Source: Apostichopus japonicus (taxonomy: Eukaryota > Echinodermata > Holothuroidea > Aspidochirotida > Stichopodidae). Taken from it: a stretch of DNA of 64,000 bases. The first letter of the stretch is position 1, and each line of letters begins with the position of its first letter. Under the pieces are notes generated by a model. It searched no databases and was not told where the DNA came from. It saw nothing but the letters and a program-made list of their open reading frames with translations. Made by a program: the position numbers and the translations under genes. The stretch is taken from NCBI RefSeq assembly GCF_037975245.1, contig NC_092576.1:2413501-2477500 (forward strand). The letters run 5' to 3'. Shown in pieces: positions 10,871-22,347 of this stretch.

Positions 10871-13456
10871 GTCTTGAATTATTATGATATGTTACTTCTA
10901 GCAGCAGCAAAACAACTGAAACTTGTCAAACAAGTAAATGTGATTAAGAGGGCTGACTACAGTGTTTTCACAATCTCAGTAAGCCTGTTTATTATAAAAA
11001 AAACAACTTTGAAGGTCCCTCTATATATCTGGATCTGTGTGTAAAGGGAACAGAGTAGCTCTTCATAACTGCATTGTTTGTATTGATCATTTAATTCATA
11101 AAATTTTTATCAACCAAAATCATAGAAATATGTTGTTAAAAGAGCTGGATAACTGATTTTTTATTACCAAAAGAATTATATAAAATAAAGAGAAAATGCT
11201 TAAAACTTGTCTTTTTAAATATTTTACTGTGTCATTTTACTCAGCTACAGATGCATACGAGTATTAAAACCAATAGTGTGTTAAAATTGGGACAGACGAG
11301 TAAAGGAGGAATGTGAGTAGAAATACTCAGCTATAATGAGTATGCATATTATCTACTCATCAAATCTGTATAAAATTACTCATACTTTGATGGTAATATA
11401 ATTGAAAATATGTGTAAATTTTGGGAAGTAAATTTACACATTTAAACTAGTCATTCAACCCGTATTTATCTTTGTGTGCAGTTTTATTTTATTTTGACAT
11501 TTAGATATAGATAACAACTCACATAAGCCGAATGAAATACAAATTAGGAAAGTGTGTAAACGAAGATGATTTCAAAGCACAGATTACATTCAGCACATAA
11601 ACAATAATCATTCAATTCAGCAGTGATTAATTGGTTACATTTTATTTATTTTTCAATTTATTTTATGAATATTATCGATTAATCTATATACAGGTAACAT
11701 TATATGAGGATATGTCCTCAAGGTATAACGATGGAATGTTCCTGATTGTCTCTCTACAATCAACGTACTATGGATTCGAGTGTTCAAATGAAATTGGAAG
11801 CACACTCTAAAAACGTTCTGGTGAAATAATCCTGGTTACCTCAAAGTGACACCATTGGGGTTAAAATATTAGCAGCCAACCCGTATCCTGGTTAGCCTGA
11901 TTTGAATTTTATCACGCTCTAACTTTTAACTACTTTCCTGGTTGAATTCAGTGACGTAATTGACATGCTAACTTCGCGGGATTTTAGTAACGAGCACAGT
12001 GTCGGTCGAAAGATTTCACATCAGGCCAGAAACCATGGATGAGTTTGTCAAAGAAAAATTAGCATAATGGAATCTATCATCACTGAATGATATATTTGAA
12101 GGTAAAGTTTGTTTTGATTATTGTGATGCAGAAAGGTTTGACCTATTTTCTTTGAAATACGTGCGATTGTCTTAACAGACGTTCGGTAGGCCAATAAAGT
12201 GGGCTAACACTAAGTTGACTTAGTGAAAGGGCTAGGCCCAACGTTATGACAGGTCTAGCAATGGATAAGCCTACACATTGCTAGCTGTCGAACATGGCTG
12301 TGCTTTACTTTAGTACCTCAAATTTTGCACAGTCCTGTTCGAAGGCTAATATAATGCAGACAATGCCAAGGCTAGGCCCACATTAAACCAGTTGCCGTGA
12401 CTTATGCCGCCCTGTAAATAACTGCCCTAAAAAGGAGCGAACCGCCACTAAAAATGGTAACTCTTGTTTGTTTTGGCAAAATTTGACGACAGAAATTTAG
12501 CCTACTGTAGCAACTACCATATCACGATTGCAACTCTCTTTAGTTTGTGCATAGGCTACGCATATCCTAACAGTATTAGGCTAGGCCTGCTGATACTAAT
12601 GGCTAAGCGTATACTAATGTTAGTCCCCACTGTTAATTGTTACTAAGTTAGGCTAGTACTACAGTATGTGTCAGGACAATAATAATATAACAACAGGTCT
12701 CCCACTGAACCATTAATCAACCCAGTAATATCTCACATTGCAATTGAGAGGCTTATCCCTAAAAAATTGGCCCATTTGCTATGACAACCTAACTTCATAG
12801 GTCCCCTTGTCCCTTAAAAGAAAGTACACATTTTTTTGTCATTCTCTCTTGACTAAATATGTGTTGTGTTAAGATATACGGATGAATGAAAGGTGGATAG
12901 GTGGGTGGAACATTGAACAGAACTTCTTCCTCGGCTTCATATATCTTGTACAACCCATGTATGAAGGTGTTGCATTTTCTCTCTTCCTCTCTTTTTAAGA
13001 TTGAGATGGATTTCGCAGAATTAATCCTAATGTTGCAGATAACATTTTCATGCAGTGGACCTTGCCCTTCGTTGAAAAGGTTTTGCAGTATGCAGATCTG
13101 CAGAGAAAGTGGCAATCATATCTCAACGTCAAATCAAACAGGCTTGATTCTGGTATGTACATATTGCTATCATACATTTTTCAACTAGATATCATGCAAT
13201 TGCATTGATAGTTTGATTGCTTTTAGTTGTTTATGTAATATACTTTCAGAGAGAAGTTCAAATTGGAGCTTCAAGATTTTATAATATAACAAACAGCAGT
13301 AATGTAGTCAAAACCAGTAGATCCAAGTTGATATTGATGCACACATTGTACACCAAAGGACAACACTTGCTGTTGCTCAACTATTTTTAATCAATGTATT
13401 AAAGTAGTAATCACTGTGAAGATGATGCATGAAGTCACTTATGACTCTGAACAATA

Positions 13457-13488
13457 CGGGTTAACATATGCCAAAATATGTTAACCCG
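13457..13488. repeat. Perfect 13-bp-stem hairpin
   Basis: CGGGTTAACATAT is followed after six bases by its exact inverse. It lies in the second intron of the transposon-borne gene. Confidence 0.6.
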
Positions 13489-13618
13489 CATGTTTCCCAA
13501 AATTATGTTAATATTCCTTCTTCTGCTATATGACATCTTAATCTTGTGTTGGGAAACTAGATACAGGTCTATTTACATATATATGTTTGTACACATGTGT
13601 GTAGATGTGTTTTGGCAG

Positions 13619-13644
13619 GCTGCAACATACATGTATGTTGCAGC
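13619..13644. repeat. 26-bp perfect palindrome
   Basis: The half-site is GCTGCAACATACA, with its exact complement following directly. It is intronic, inside the TIR element. Confidence 0.65.
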
Positions 13645-16385
13645 ATTCAAACATTAACTAATGGTGTTTGCAGCTGACAGAAAGGTAAAAAATGCACAAG
13701 CTGAAGTTTGCGTTGTGTGATAAGCAAAACGGAGTCAACATTATTTAAAACTGAAGTAGTTATTCAAAGATTGGTTTCTGCATTTTCTGTATTTTTCAGA
13801 TGAAAATAAGAGTAACATTGGATTTAATTTGTTGCCCTGCATTTTACCATCTGGGAGAAATGGGAAGAAGAGGTGCAGCATTGATGATGCGATGAAATCC
13901 TTTGTGGATCTTCAACCTGTAAGTTATTATGGCTTCTACAGTAACACTCAAGTTGTCACAAATCAATGAAACAGTTGTTATTTGTAACAATTGACATGCA
14001 GACTGATGAGTTTGTAGTAAAACACACTATCAGCTGTGAAAATTGCAGTGACTATGCAGTATCTTCGACCAATTGGGTCTTTGCAACCAGTCTTTCATGA
14101 TGCTCTTTTACGCTGTAAAATGTTTTTTTTTTTCTTATAGTACTGGCAGTTTTACGCTGTAAAATGTTTTTTTCTTTTTTCTTATAGTACTGGCAGTAGT
14201 GGGAACTGGTAAAGTGGGGAGCTTCCCTTGTTTAAAGTTGTAAACGAACTCTCCTAATGGACTTATTTTCCAAGTTTTTTATTGTTTAAAAGGATAAAAA
14301 AGGAACTTCCAAAAATAAGGCTACAACAGACAAGGTTGCATGTCTGTTTATAGACATGACTAGTTACTTTTTTTAAAAAGATGACTAAATGTCTTGTGAG
14401 GTAAATTTCTTCCAGGGTGGTTAAAGACTTTAAAATTTTGCCCGAAGGTGACCATATTTGAATATCTGGCATATTTGGGGCCAATGCAGCATACCTTCAA
14501 ACTTTTCAAAGTGTTCTTTTCCAGGAAGTGTGTATTTAAATCTGCTTTTTTTCTGTTTTTTGAAGGTTGGCACCAACATGCCCAAATACTTGGAGGAAGT
14601 TGACAACCACCAGCCCTTTGTCTTAATAATGGCTTATCGGGATGCTGCCCATTAAATTTTTGTTGTGGCGGATGGGCATGGATTAGAGCAGCAGACCCTA
14701 CTAAAGGCTCTTGATGTTTGCTTCAAGTTGTTATATGTATTAGACCTTCACTATCCGTGGCAATGTGTGGTCACATGGGAGTTTGTCCAGATGGTTCTAT
14801 ACGGACTGGACACTAAAGTCAAATCGAAAACATCACCTGCCGTGATTGCAATGAGGGCTGCATTGAAAGCAGGAATGGATGACTGATGCCAGAAGCTTGA
14901 AACATCATCACTTATCTCCAACTATTGTTCATTCTTTTTTTTATTGTAATGGTTTGTGACATGTGGAAACTTGCCATGGATATCATTCGTTTGTTATAAC
15001 TTTTCTTCCTATCTACAGTACCATAGTTGGCCTATCTTTGTCAACATTTGTAGCAATTCTTCCAACCAGTCTCCAAGATGAATCTACAGTCATACACACA
15101 GGTTTTTAAGTTTTCAATACATCGTAAAGTTGCTTTTAATTTGTGTGTACTTATCTGTCAAAGACCAGAACTATGCATTCAGTTAGTATTCATTGTTCAA
15201 CCTTAGGGACAGGTCAGTCCATCAAGTTTCTCCTCTAGTCCTTTATAATACTTTTTGTTTTACATAGACAAGACTTTTCAGTTCATGAACAATTTCTTAA
15301 CACTTTTATTTTCACTCATAGCATGATAAATCAAAATTAGTTGTATATTTTAAACTTCATAGACATGGTATTGTTGTTCATGGAAACAAGGGTCATTTGA
15401 CAAACTGAAACCGTTATGAATAGTTAGATCTATGATTAAATCATACTGAAATCGAAACTTGTTTGAAGTACATAATTTTCATTGTTCCATGTCAAAAAGG
15501 AACAAAGGTCAACATCTGACATCCTTGTAGCACAAAAATTACATGTGATGCGAAATTCATGTATGGTTCATCATAGTATAAGAACCTACGTTGTATTTGA
15601 TTGCCCTCTATGGGTTTTGAATAATAATGACTAAACCTTTTCAGCAGTTCAAAAGATTTCCCTATTCAACTCCTGCTGGAATATTTTAAGAAAAGATGAC
15701 TAAAGGCGGTAGTACAACATTATTTTCCTTAAAAGTTTTAAAAGTAATTAATTGTAGTTATATGCTTACTTTAAACTTCAAATCTTTCACCATGTGTGCT
15801 ATCCATGTATTTTGTAGTAATTTTAGCTGTATTTTTTTAGTAGTAATAGCTGTACTTTAAGTATGTGAAATACTTGCCATAATGTTGTTTTAAAGTTTAC
15901 ATGTTTACTTGTTAATATGATGCAAACACTAGTAGAAGTTTTACCTTCTTTATATCCGTCCATTATTCCTCTCATCCTTCGAATGCATTTGCCTGATTAT
16001 ACTATGTATATATTTACACCACTTGCCATCAAACATTCTCTTACGTTTACATTCATGTTTTACTATTTGTTTATTGAAGATTTACTAAAGATGTTTTCAA
16101 ATAGATAGTTACACCCTCTACTTTTTGTACTTGTTTAAATTTTGTACACGTATTTACTTGTTGGCGTTTCAGTTTGTTGTTCCGAATATGTTCTACGCCA
16201 CATTACAATGCTTTTGTTATGCATTATCCAGGGAAGTCTATAGGCTGTGTTTTGTCCTGGGCCTAGGTTATTTGATAAAGAGGTGGGTTTACAATCTGAC
16301 AATGATGTCTCATAAAATAATGAATAAAACCCTGATTATGCTATGGATAAAGAACCAGGTAATTTGTTAAACCTCTGATATTTTT

Positions 16386-16505
16386 CCTGGTTACAAACTG
16401 ACCATTGTCCCTGGTCACTAACTGACCATTATTCCTGGTCACAAACTGACCATTAATCCTGGTCACAAACTGACCATTAATCCTGGTCACAAATTAACCA
16501 GGATC
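16386..16505. repeat. 24-bp subterminal tandem array of the TIR element
   Basis: CCTGGT recurs at 16386, 16410, 16434, 16458 and 16482 with unit text CCTGGTCACAAACTGACCAT. GGTCA and TGACC within each unit are inverse to each other. Further ACCAGG/CCTGGT words continue to the element's end. Such subterminal repeats are the usual transposase-binding clusters of CACTA elements. Confidence 0.75.
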
Positions 16506-16761
16506 TTGGTGAAGCTTATTTGACCAGGATTTCCTGGTCAAGTTGACCAGGATTGTGTAGGTGGCATATTGACCCGGAACCTGGTAACATTTTGACCCCA
16601 TCCTGGTGTATTTTAACCAGGGCTTTTTTAGAGTGCAGTAAGGTATGACCTATAGACCTGCATCGAAAAGGACGTGGCAGGTTATTTTTGTGAGATATTA
16701 CCGGAAATATATTTAAATTCTACTACCAGTTACTTTTATCCCATTGGTTCATCGTTAAGAT

Positions 16762-16767
16762 TTTATT
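16762..16767 (-). terminator. Candidate poly(A) signal of the NLR gene
   Basis: AATAAA on the minus strand, about 270 nt after the candidate stop codon at 17036-17038. The copy-2 counterpart is not AATAAA, so this is weak. Confidence 0.25.
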
Positions 16768-17035
16768 GGAATATTTGTAATTTTCACGTGGCTCATTGTT
16801 TTACTGTAACTAAATTGTATCTACGGAATATAAGTACCGCATGTTCACGCGAAAATAGTTCTGATAAGTTTCAGCTAGCTTAAGACTCATAGAACTCATC
16901 ATTACGAGAGTCAAACAAACAGCGTAGTTAGGACTGTGCCGCAACTCTCTACGCTTTGATTCATATGAAACGAAAAGGGAACTTGAAGATGCTAAGAATG
17001 GCCAGACTCGAAGGAATGTCATCCTTCTATGAGAT

Positions 17036-17110
17036 TCATGTTGTCCTGGAGAAATTAGTGGTGTTTAACTCGACAATCAAGAACGACCTAAAGAGCACCG
17101 AGCAGAGACA
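17036..17110 (-). CDS. Candidate terminal NLR exon
   Basis: After the acceptor ACCTACAG the phase-0 frame reads CLCSVLFRSFLIVELNTTNF, then four more residues and TGA. The acceptor and the first nine bases are conserved in the paralogue at 60311-60319, but there the third codon is TGA. It fits in phase after the 18230-18277 exon. The plus strand also has an open frame here (about 16965-17125), so coding status is uncertain. Confidence 0.35.
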   Translation of the reverse strand, partial: CLCSVLFRSFLIVELNTTNFSRTT

Positions 17111-20100
17111 CTGTAGGTTACACTGACTTATGTCATTACTAGGCATTATACGTCAGTTGCCAGTCTTCGCCGCTGTTGAGAAAAAAAAGGGGAGAGGCGT
17201 TACCATGTGTCAAATGATGACATCATTTTTTTAAAGCTTTTCTAATTAATCTATGTTGTTCTACTTATTATGATTATTCGAGCTAGGCTGTTAGGGTTTC
17301 TTGAACACCATATTTTAGAACAGGAATATGAAATTAAATCAACATATACAACTTTGCTATATCGATCTGTATCCATTGAAACCATAATGTTCTTGTTCTC
17401 ACATTTTATGTTGAAGGTTAACTTTCTTTTGAAATTACTTTTAGACAGGGCAACATTTTTCATATTTTATTTATGACAGAAATGATTCATTGGACTTATA
17501 ATGTTGTATATGGATATCCCCATGATTTTCATGGTGGTACATAAATTGAATAATTTCAGATAACAAAAAATGCAGCAGGGTAATGATTTCTGAGTGATTG
17601 GTGGAATGCAAAACAAGGATTCTCTCAAATTTAATTTTACAGATGAATTACATCAAACTTTATTTACTTACAATTGGAATGACTTACGTCATATATAATA
17701 ACAATTACATCTGGACACTTAATGAATCGATTCATTTGGGGTCAGAAACTTTCGCAAGTTTAAATCCTTCCAAAATATGGACCGTAGATTTTGGTGAACA
17801 TTGCAGCACTACATTTTATATTAAGGGAACGTTTATAATAATGCATGGATACTTAGTTAATCACGATAATGAGGGTTTTTTTTTATTTTTGTCTACTCTG
17901 TGAGCAAAAATTGTTAGTGAGTGTTGACATACCTGTAGTGATACTGGAAGGCTTCGACCTATAAGCGAAACAGTAAAATGATGAAATAGAAATATTTAGA
18001 AAATAACGATTTTGGTTTTATTATTCGTTGATAGCGTGAGCTTTACTGTGCAGCATTAGAGACAACAAACTGGTGATGTTGTGTATAATAGGATATAAGG
18101 AGATATCCTGATAAACTCTCGTGATGCATTTACGGACCAGTGAGAACTTGCAGAGCCTACTTCCTTACACCCACACCACCTTAACACACCCACACATATT
18201 AACAACCTGACGAATAATCCGTGTTTTACCTCTTTGGCATAATCAGCATCCGTTATTTCATCACCAGTTTTCAACATCTGTAAGTAAAACATATAAATTG
18301 GTAAGGAACATTATGTTCAATTGATATTTCTACTGTTTTGTTGTTCACTACAACTTTGTCTTACCTCACTATTCACATGTTTCAACAAGAGTCGGTTTGT
18401 GTAATAGGAACATTTTAATAGGAAATATTAAGATGAAGGAATGTATTAGACAACATCAGGCAATTTGGTTGTTTTTAATAACATCAGTTGTATAATTTCG
18501 TTGTTATCGAAGCGTTTAAGTTGTCTTCCATCTCCACTAATGGGATTGGAAAATGTTTTTTTGTGAAAACAGAGTGATTTACATCGTTAAGCATTGTAGT
18601 TCTCGAATTCATGATATGACGTGATAGTCAAGTAGCAATTAAATCTGGAAATTTAATTAATCGATTAATTTAGACTCTGAAAGATTTGCAAGCTTAAACC
18701 CTTCCAAAATATGGACCGTATCATTTTTGGAACATAACGGCACTAGAATTCATTTAGTTCCTGATTTTTTTTCTTACTTGACGATTTATTATAAGGAACT
18801 GCTTAGAAGTATTATCAACTTCCGGTAACACCATTATAGATTCTTATGAAAAAATTAAATCTATAAGACATATGTATAAAGTAGTTAAAGCTCTTAGAAA
18901 CGTCTTCACTGTCCTCTTATATCACCCATGCCATGGACAGGAATATCAACAATTTACAGTGGGATAATATGAATGTACTTGTCACTCTGCAGCGTGGTTG
19001 GGTGAGGGTTACGTGGGGGTAGTGGTGACAGTAATTGATCACAAAACACTAACATAAAACGTGTAAATAACATTTCAAGGAGTGATTTGTTTTTAATTCG
19101 GAATATTACATTCATAATTTTGCCTGCTGTGTGAGCGAAAGTGTCGTGGGAGGGGGGGGGGGTGGTAGGCAGTAAATGAAGCACCTCCTACTTGGATCAA
19201 CATATGTATGATTCCGGAAGTTATTGCCAGGAAGTAAACTTCTTTAATCCATAACCTCACACTAGTGAAGAGCCGCCACAAGTATATGTCTCTGCACTGG
19301 TGTGGGAATCTTATATCATAATATTACAATGATAAAGGCAAATGGCAACTATAATGCATACTAAACGAGGGGCAGAATTTTAGTCTCAATGGATAGCAAT
19401 GTTTTTAAATTGTCTACGAAATAATGCAATTACTTGTAGTAAACCTATATGCGTGGTGACAACACACACTTTTTACTTACAGGAAAGAGATTCTCATAAT
19501 CCTCATTCAGTAGCCAGCGGCCAGACTCAAGATCCAGAATATAGTGTCGTTCTTCATAACCGTAAGGAAACCAGCCAACTGTAAAGGGATAGACAAAAGA
19601 CTCTGGAATATTGTTCACTTGACTATGAGTCATATATGAGACCGAACTTCGTAGATACTCCTTTGAAACCCCACCCCCCCCCCACTCCCTTTAGATACAC
19701 AAGAGAATATTGCTATTTACGATTACACTCACTTATCGTTAACACATGAAAGATGTGATATACGAACAAACCCTTCTGTCCTCCCAAACATGGCATGTAT
19801 TTATATAGCACAAATGAAAGCGATTATCTACATAAACAACAGCTGGTCAATTAAATATCCTGTAGAAACCAGACACATCGCAGATATCAATAAAAAGCCT
19901 ATTTTTTGTGGGCAATTTAAATTAAAAAATGGAGAACACTTGTCAATTTAATCGTCAACGTATGTTATTTGTAATGTTCAGTAACTGTGGAAATTGAATT
20001 TGTATGAAATATAAAGAGTGGGAATAAAAAATGAACAACATGTCACACGCTCAATTAGACTCGCTCAACAACAGAAAACTTTACACTGCTTAGATGTATT

Positions 20101-22284
20101 TATATTTTTATAATATATGTGATAAACGAATATGCATAAGAAAGAGTGATTTAAAATATGATTCTACAAGCATTTTCCCTTCACACTACCTCCACCACTA
20201 TCCCACTCCCCTGATATTACGTTGTGACACACACGTACCCTACTTGTAATAATCACCAAACAAAACACCTCAACACATAATCATAATCAATGCACTCAAC
20301 TTGGTAATTTTAATGTACTTTTGTTTGCTCTTTTGGCATGATGTGCTATCATTTTACTAATAATGTGAATTCGTGGATTTGTGCTATAAGAGACCATGTT
20401 TAGTTCCAGTAAATAGCATGTAATATATAAACAACAAAACAAGCACCTGCACGTACCCCCGTTTACAAAGAGAACATTTTGAGTGTCTCACATTTCCTTT
20501 TCTAGTACATGTATGTAACTTTGTTCTAGATTACATTATAGTTGTTTTTCTCTTGTGGTGTTCTGTGCTGTGCCAAAATACACAGTAAGCTGTCCTTTCT
20601 GTGTTCATCTACACTTCAATGTTGCTAAACAGGTTTCAGTCGTTATTCTCCATGACTAATTGTTACAGGTATATAATATTTATGTGCTCCACAGAAGTTT
20701 CCTGATGTGAGAGGAATTTTGGTGTATATACAAGGTCATGTAGAGGTCAAATTCGCCAGATTTCGTATAGTTATTGTTGATAGAATGTACGCGATGTTGT
20801 GAGTCTTTCTGCGTACGTTATGTGCGTGACATATTTTCATATAATTTCATTCAACTGTGCGCGATCGTGATCGATTGGCTTGTCCAATCAAGAGTTCTTA
20901 TTATTGGTCGCTATCGGCACTTTAGCCAATCAGCTGAGGGTGCGAACATGCTGGTTTATTCCAGTTTGCGTGACTTCGAATAAACATATTTTCGTATTTG
21001 GGAGTTTTTAGTCTTCGTCCCGTAAGGACGTATCGTTTGAGTTCTCAATTCTTTAGGCTCTTTATTGCTAAACCGGTTCAAGTTTCATCCCATCTGTTGT
21101 TCTCCATTTGGAATCCGAGCACTTAAAGAAATTATATCACAACAAGAAAGTATATGGTTCGTCTCCTTAACTGTTTCCTATATTATCTCGATATTTTGGA
21201 CTTAACCCTCGGCAGAATAATCTCGAATAGGCGCGCACGCTAACCTGACATAAGTATCAACTAAAACCCAGCCTTACACTATCATCTATTCTGATTATTT
21301 TCTGATTAGCAAATACTAAGCAAACACTAGCAATTTCACTAAAGGAAGGCAAGATTGAAGACAAAAAACACGTTGCCCGATATACAGGGAGCAATTTAAA
21401 AATAAATTTGCGTGGACCCGCTTTTGTGTTCACTTGTACACTGGTTGTTTACTTCGCTGCGGGAAATTGTTTGGGCTTTTTTTTTTTTAATGCTCATATT
21501 CCATCGGACTAAAATCAAGTAAACACTAGCTAAGCTGGTCATTCGTGTTATAAGTTGATGATTAAACGTCATCAACTTCAACCTAGAATCAAATTTCATG
21601 AAATAATCGGTAACGGACAGCTTCTCTTGATTAAGAGGTTTAGGGTGGGCCGGAACTTCTGTATTACCGTTTATGACCAGTATCAAGTTGCCTGGCATCT
21701 TTCAATACAAAACATTTCCCAAAATATAACATATTCTCGTATTTTAGTCGCTAGAGGGATTTTGCTGCTGAATTTACAGGCAAACTTCAATTGCATTACT
21801 TTAAACCTTGTTTCATTTATAGACATAGAAATAAGCTTCATTCAACTGTTTGCCTGTACTGCACAATGTTTATCGTTTGAGAAATAGCTGGTTAAAATTG
21901 TTGATTGCTCTTTCTTTGTGCAGAACTGAAGATGAAATTTGTAACTACTGTCATAATGTTGTAGTTACTGCTTTGTATTATATATAAAGTGGTAAAGCGC
22001 CCAGAGTTTCATTGATGATTAAAACGGCCATGACGTCATGACCACTCACTCAGTACATGTGCAGAGTTAAATCCTATGATGTTGCACAGCCATATATGTG
22101 CTTTTGGTATTTTGGAACTTCATCAAATCAATGTATAGCAGACAAGAACTCATCAAAACAGCACCGAATTTAGTGAACAAGCTTCAATTGACATAGTTCA
22201 TAAAAAAGATGACATAATTACTATATATATATATATATTGAACATTTAATTTGTACTTATATTTATGTATATGTATTTATACAC

Positions 22285-22347
<63 letters not shown>

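Larger units (their letters stand above)
12035..14886 (+). pseudogene. Short SAMD3-like gene inside the transposon, two stops
   Basis: Four exons, 12035-12101, 13006-13152, 13800-13918 and 14566-14886, have GT-AG borders and fully compatible phases, 654 nt in total (217 residues plus TGA). Exon 1 is MDEFVKEKLA, stop, WNLSSLNDIF, the first helices of a SAM domain. Exon 2 holds INPNVADNIFMQW and FVEKVLQYADLQRKW. Exon 3 has NIGFNLLPCILPSGRNGKKR; exon 4 has VGTNMPKYLEE, QPFVLIMAY, ALDVCFKLLYVLDLHYP and a Leu/Ala-rich tail. Exons 3-4 match the C-terminal domain I know from SAMD3-like proteins. TAA codons at 12065-12067 and 14653-14655 replace likely Glu and Gln codons. The frame is otherwise kept, so disablement looks recent, or a close active copy exists elsewhere. 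Confidence 0.7.
11803..16635. mobile_element. CACTA/EnSpm-like TIR element with empty-site proof
   Basis: The left end reads CACTCTAAAAACG and the right end, inverted, CACTCTAAAAAAG: an 11-bp perfect terminal repeat. The flanking dinucleotide CA is present on both sides (11801-11802 and 16636-16637). The paralogous flank near 59.84 kb reads AAATTGGAAGCAGTAAGG without interruption, so 4,833 bp plus one CA were added here. Both ends are followed by CCTGGT/ACCAGG words, including a 24-bp tandem array at the right. A CAC...GTG terminus, a 2-bp target duplication and dense subterminal repeats point to the CMC (CACTA/EnSpm) superfamily. No transposase is visible; the only gene inside is a SAMD3-like one. 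Confidence 0.85.
11500..19600. repeat. Segmental duplication, copy 1 (pairs with 59560-64000)
   Basis: From about 11500 the sequence matches 59560 onward in the same orientation: GATAACAACTCACATAA, ACATAAACAATAAT, AAATTGGAAGCA, then after the inserted element CAGTAAGG, ATAGACCTGCATC and CGACAATCAAGAACGACC. The match continues through two NLR exons to the exon at 19.5 kb. Copy 1 carries the 4,833-bp transposon that copy 2 lacks. The pair is diverged, so the duplication is old. Confidence 0.8.

Noticed and set aside
10905-10980. Possible exon (QLKLVKQVNVIKRADYSVF) before a GTAAGC donor
   Set aside because: The open frame does not match the phase left by the exon at 9559-9642, and the region follows a duplicated intron. 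Evidence is too thin to call.
16964-17125. Plus-strand small protein gene starting MKRKGNLKMLRM
   Set aside because: The paralogous copy has an early stop in this frame and no expression signals are visible. The minus-strand NLR exon explains the conserved part slightly better.
20660-21160. Solo LTR
   Set aside because: CCAAT boxes and AATAAA are suggestive, but no TG...CA ends with a matching target duplication could be fixed.
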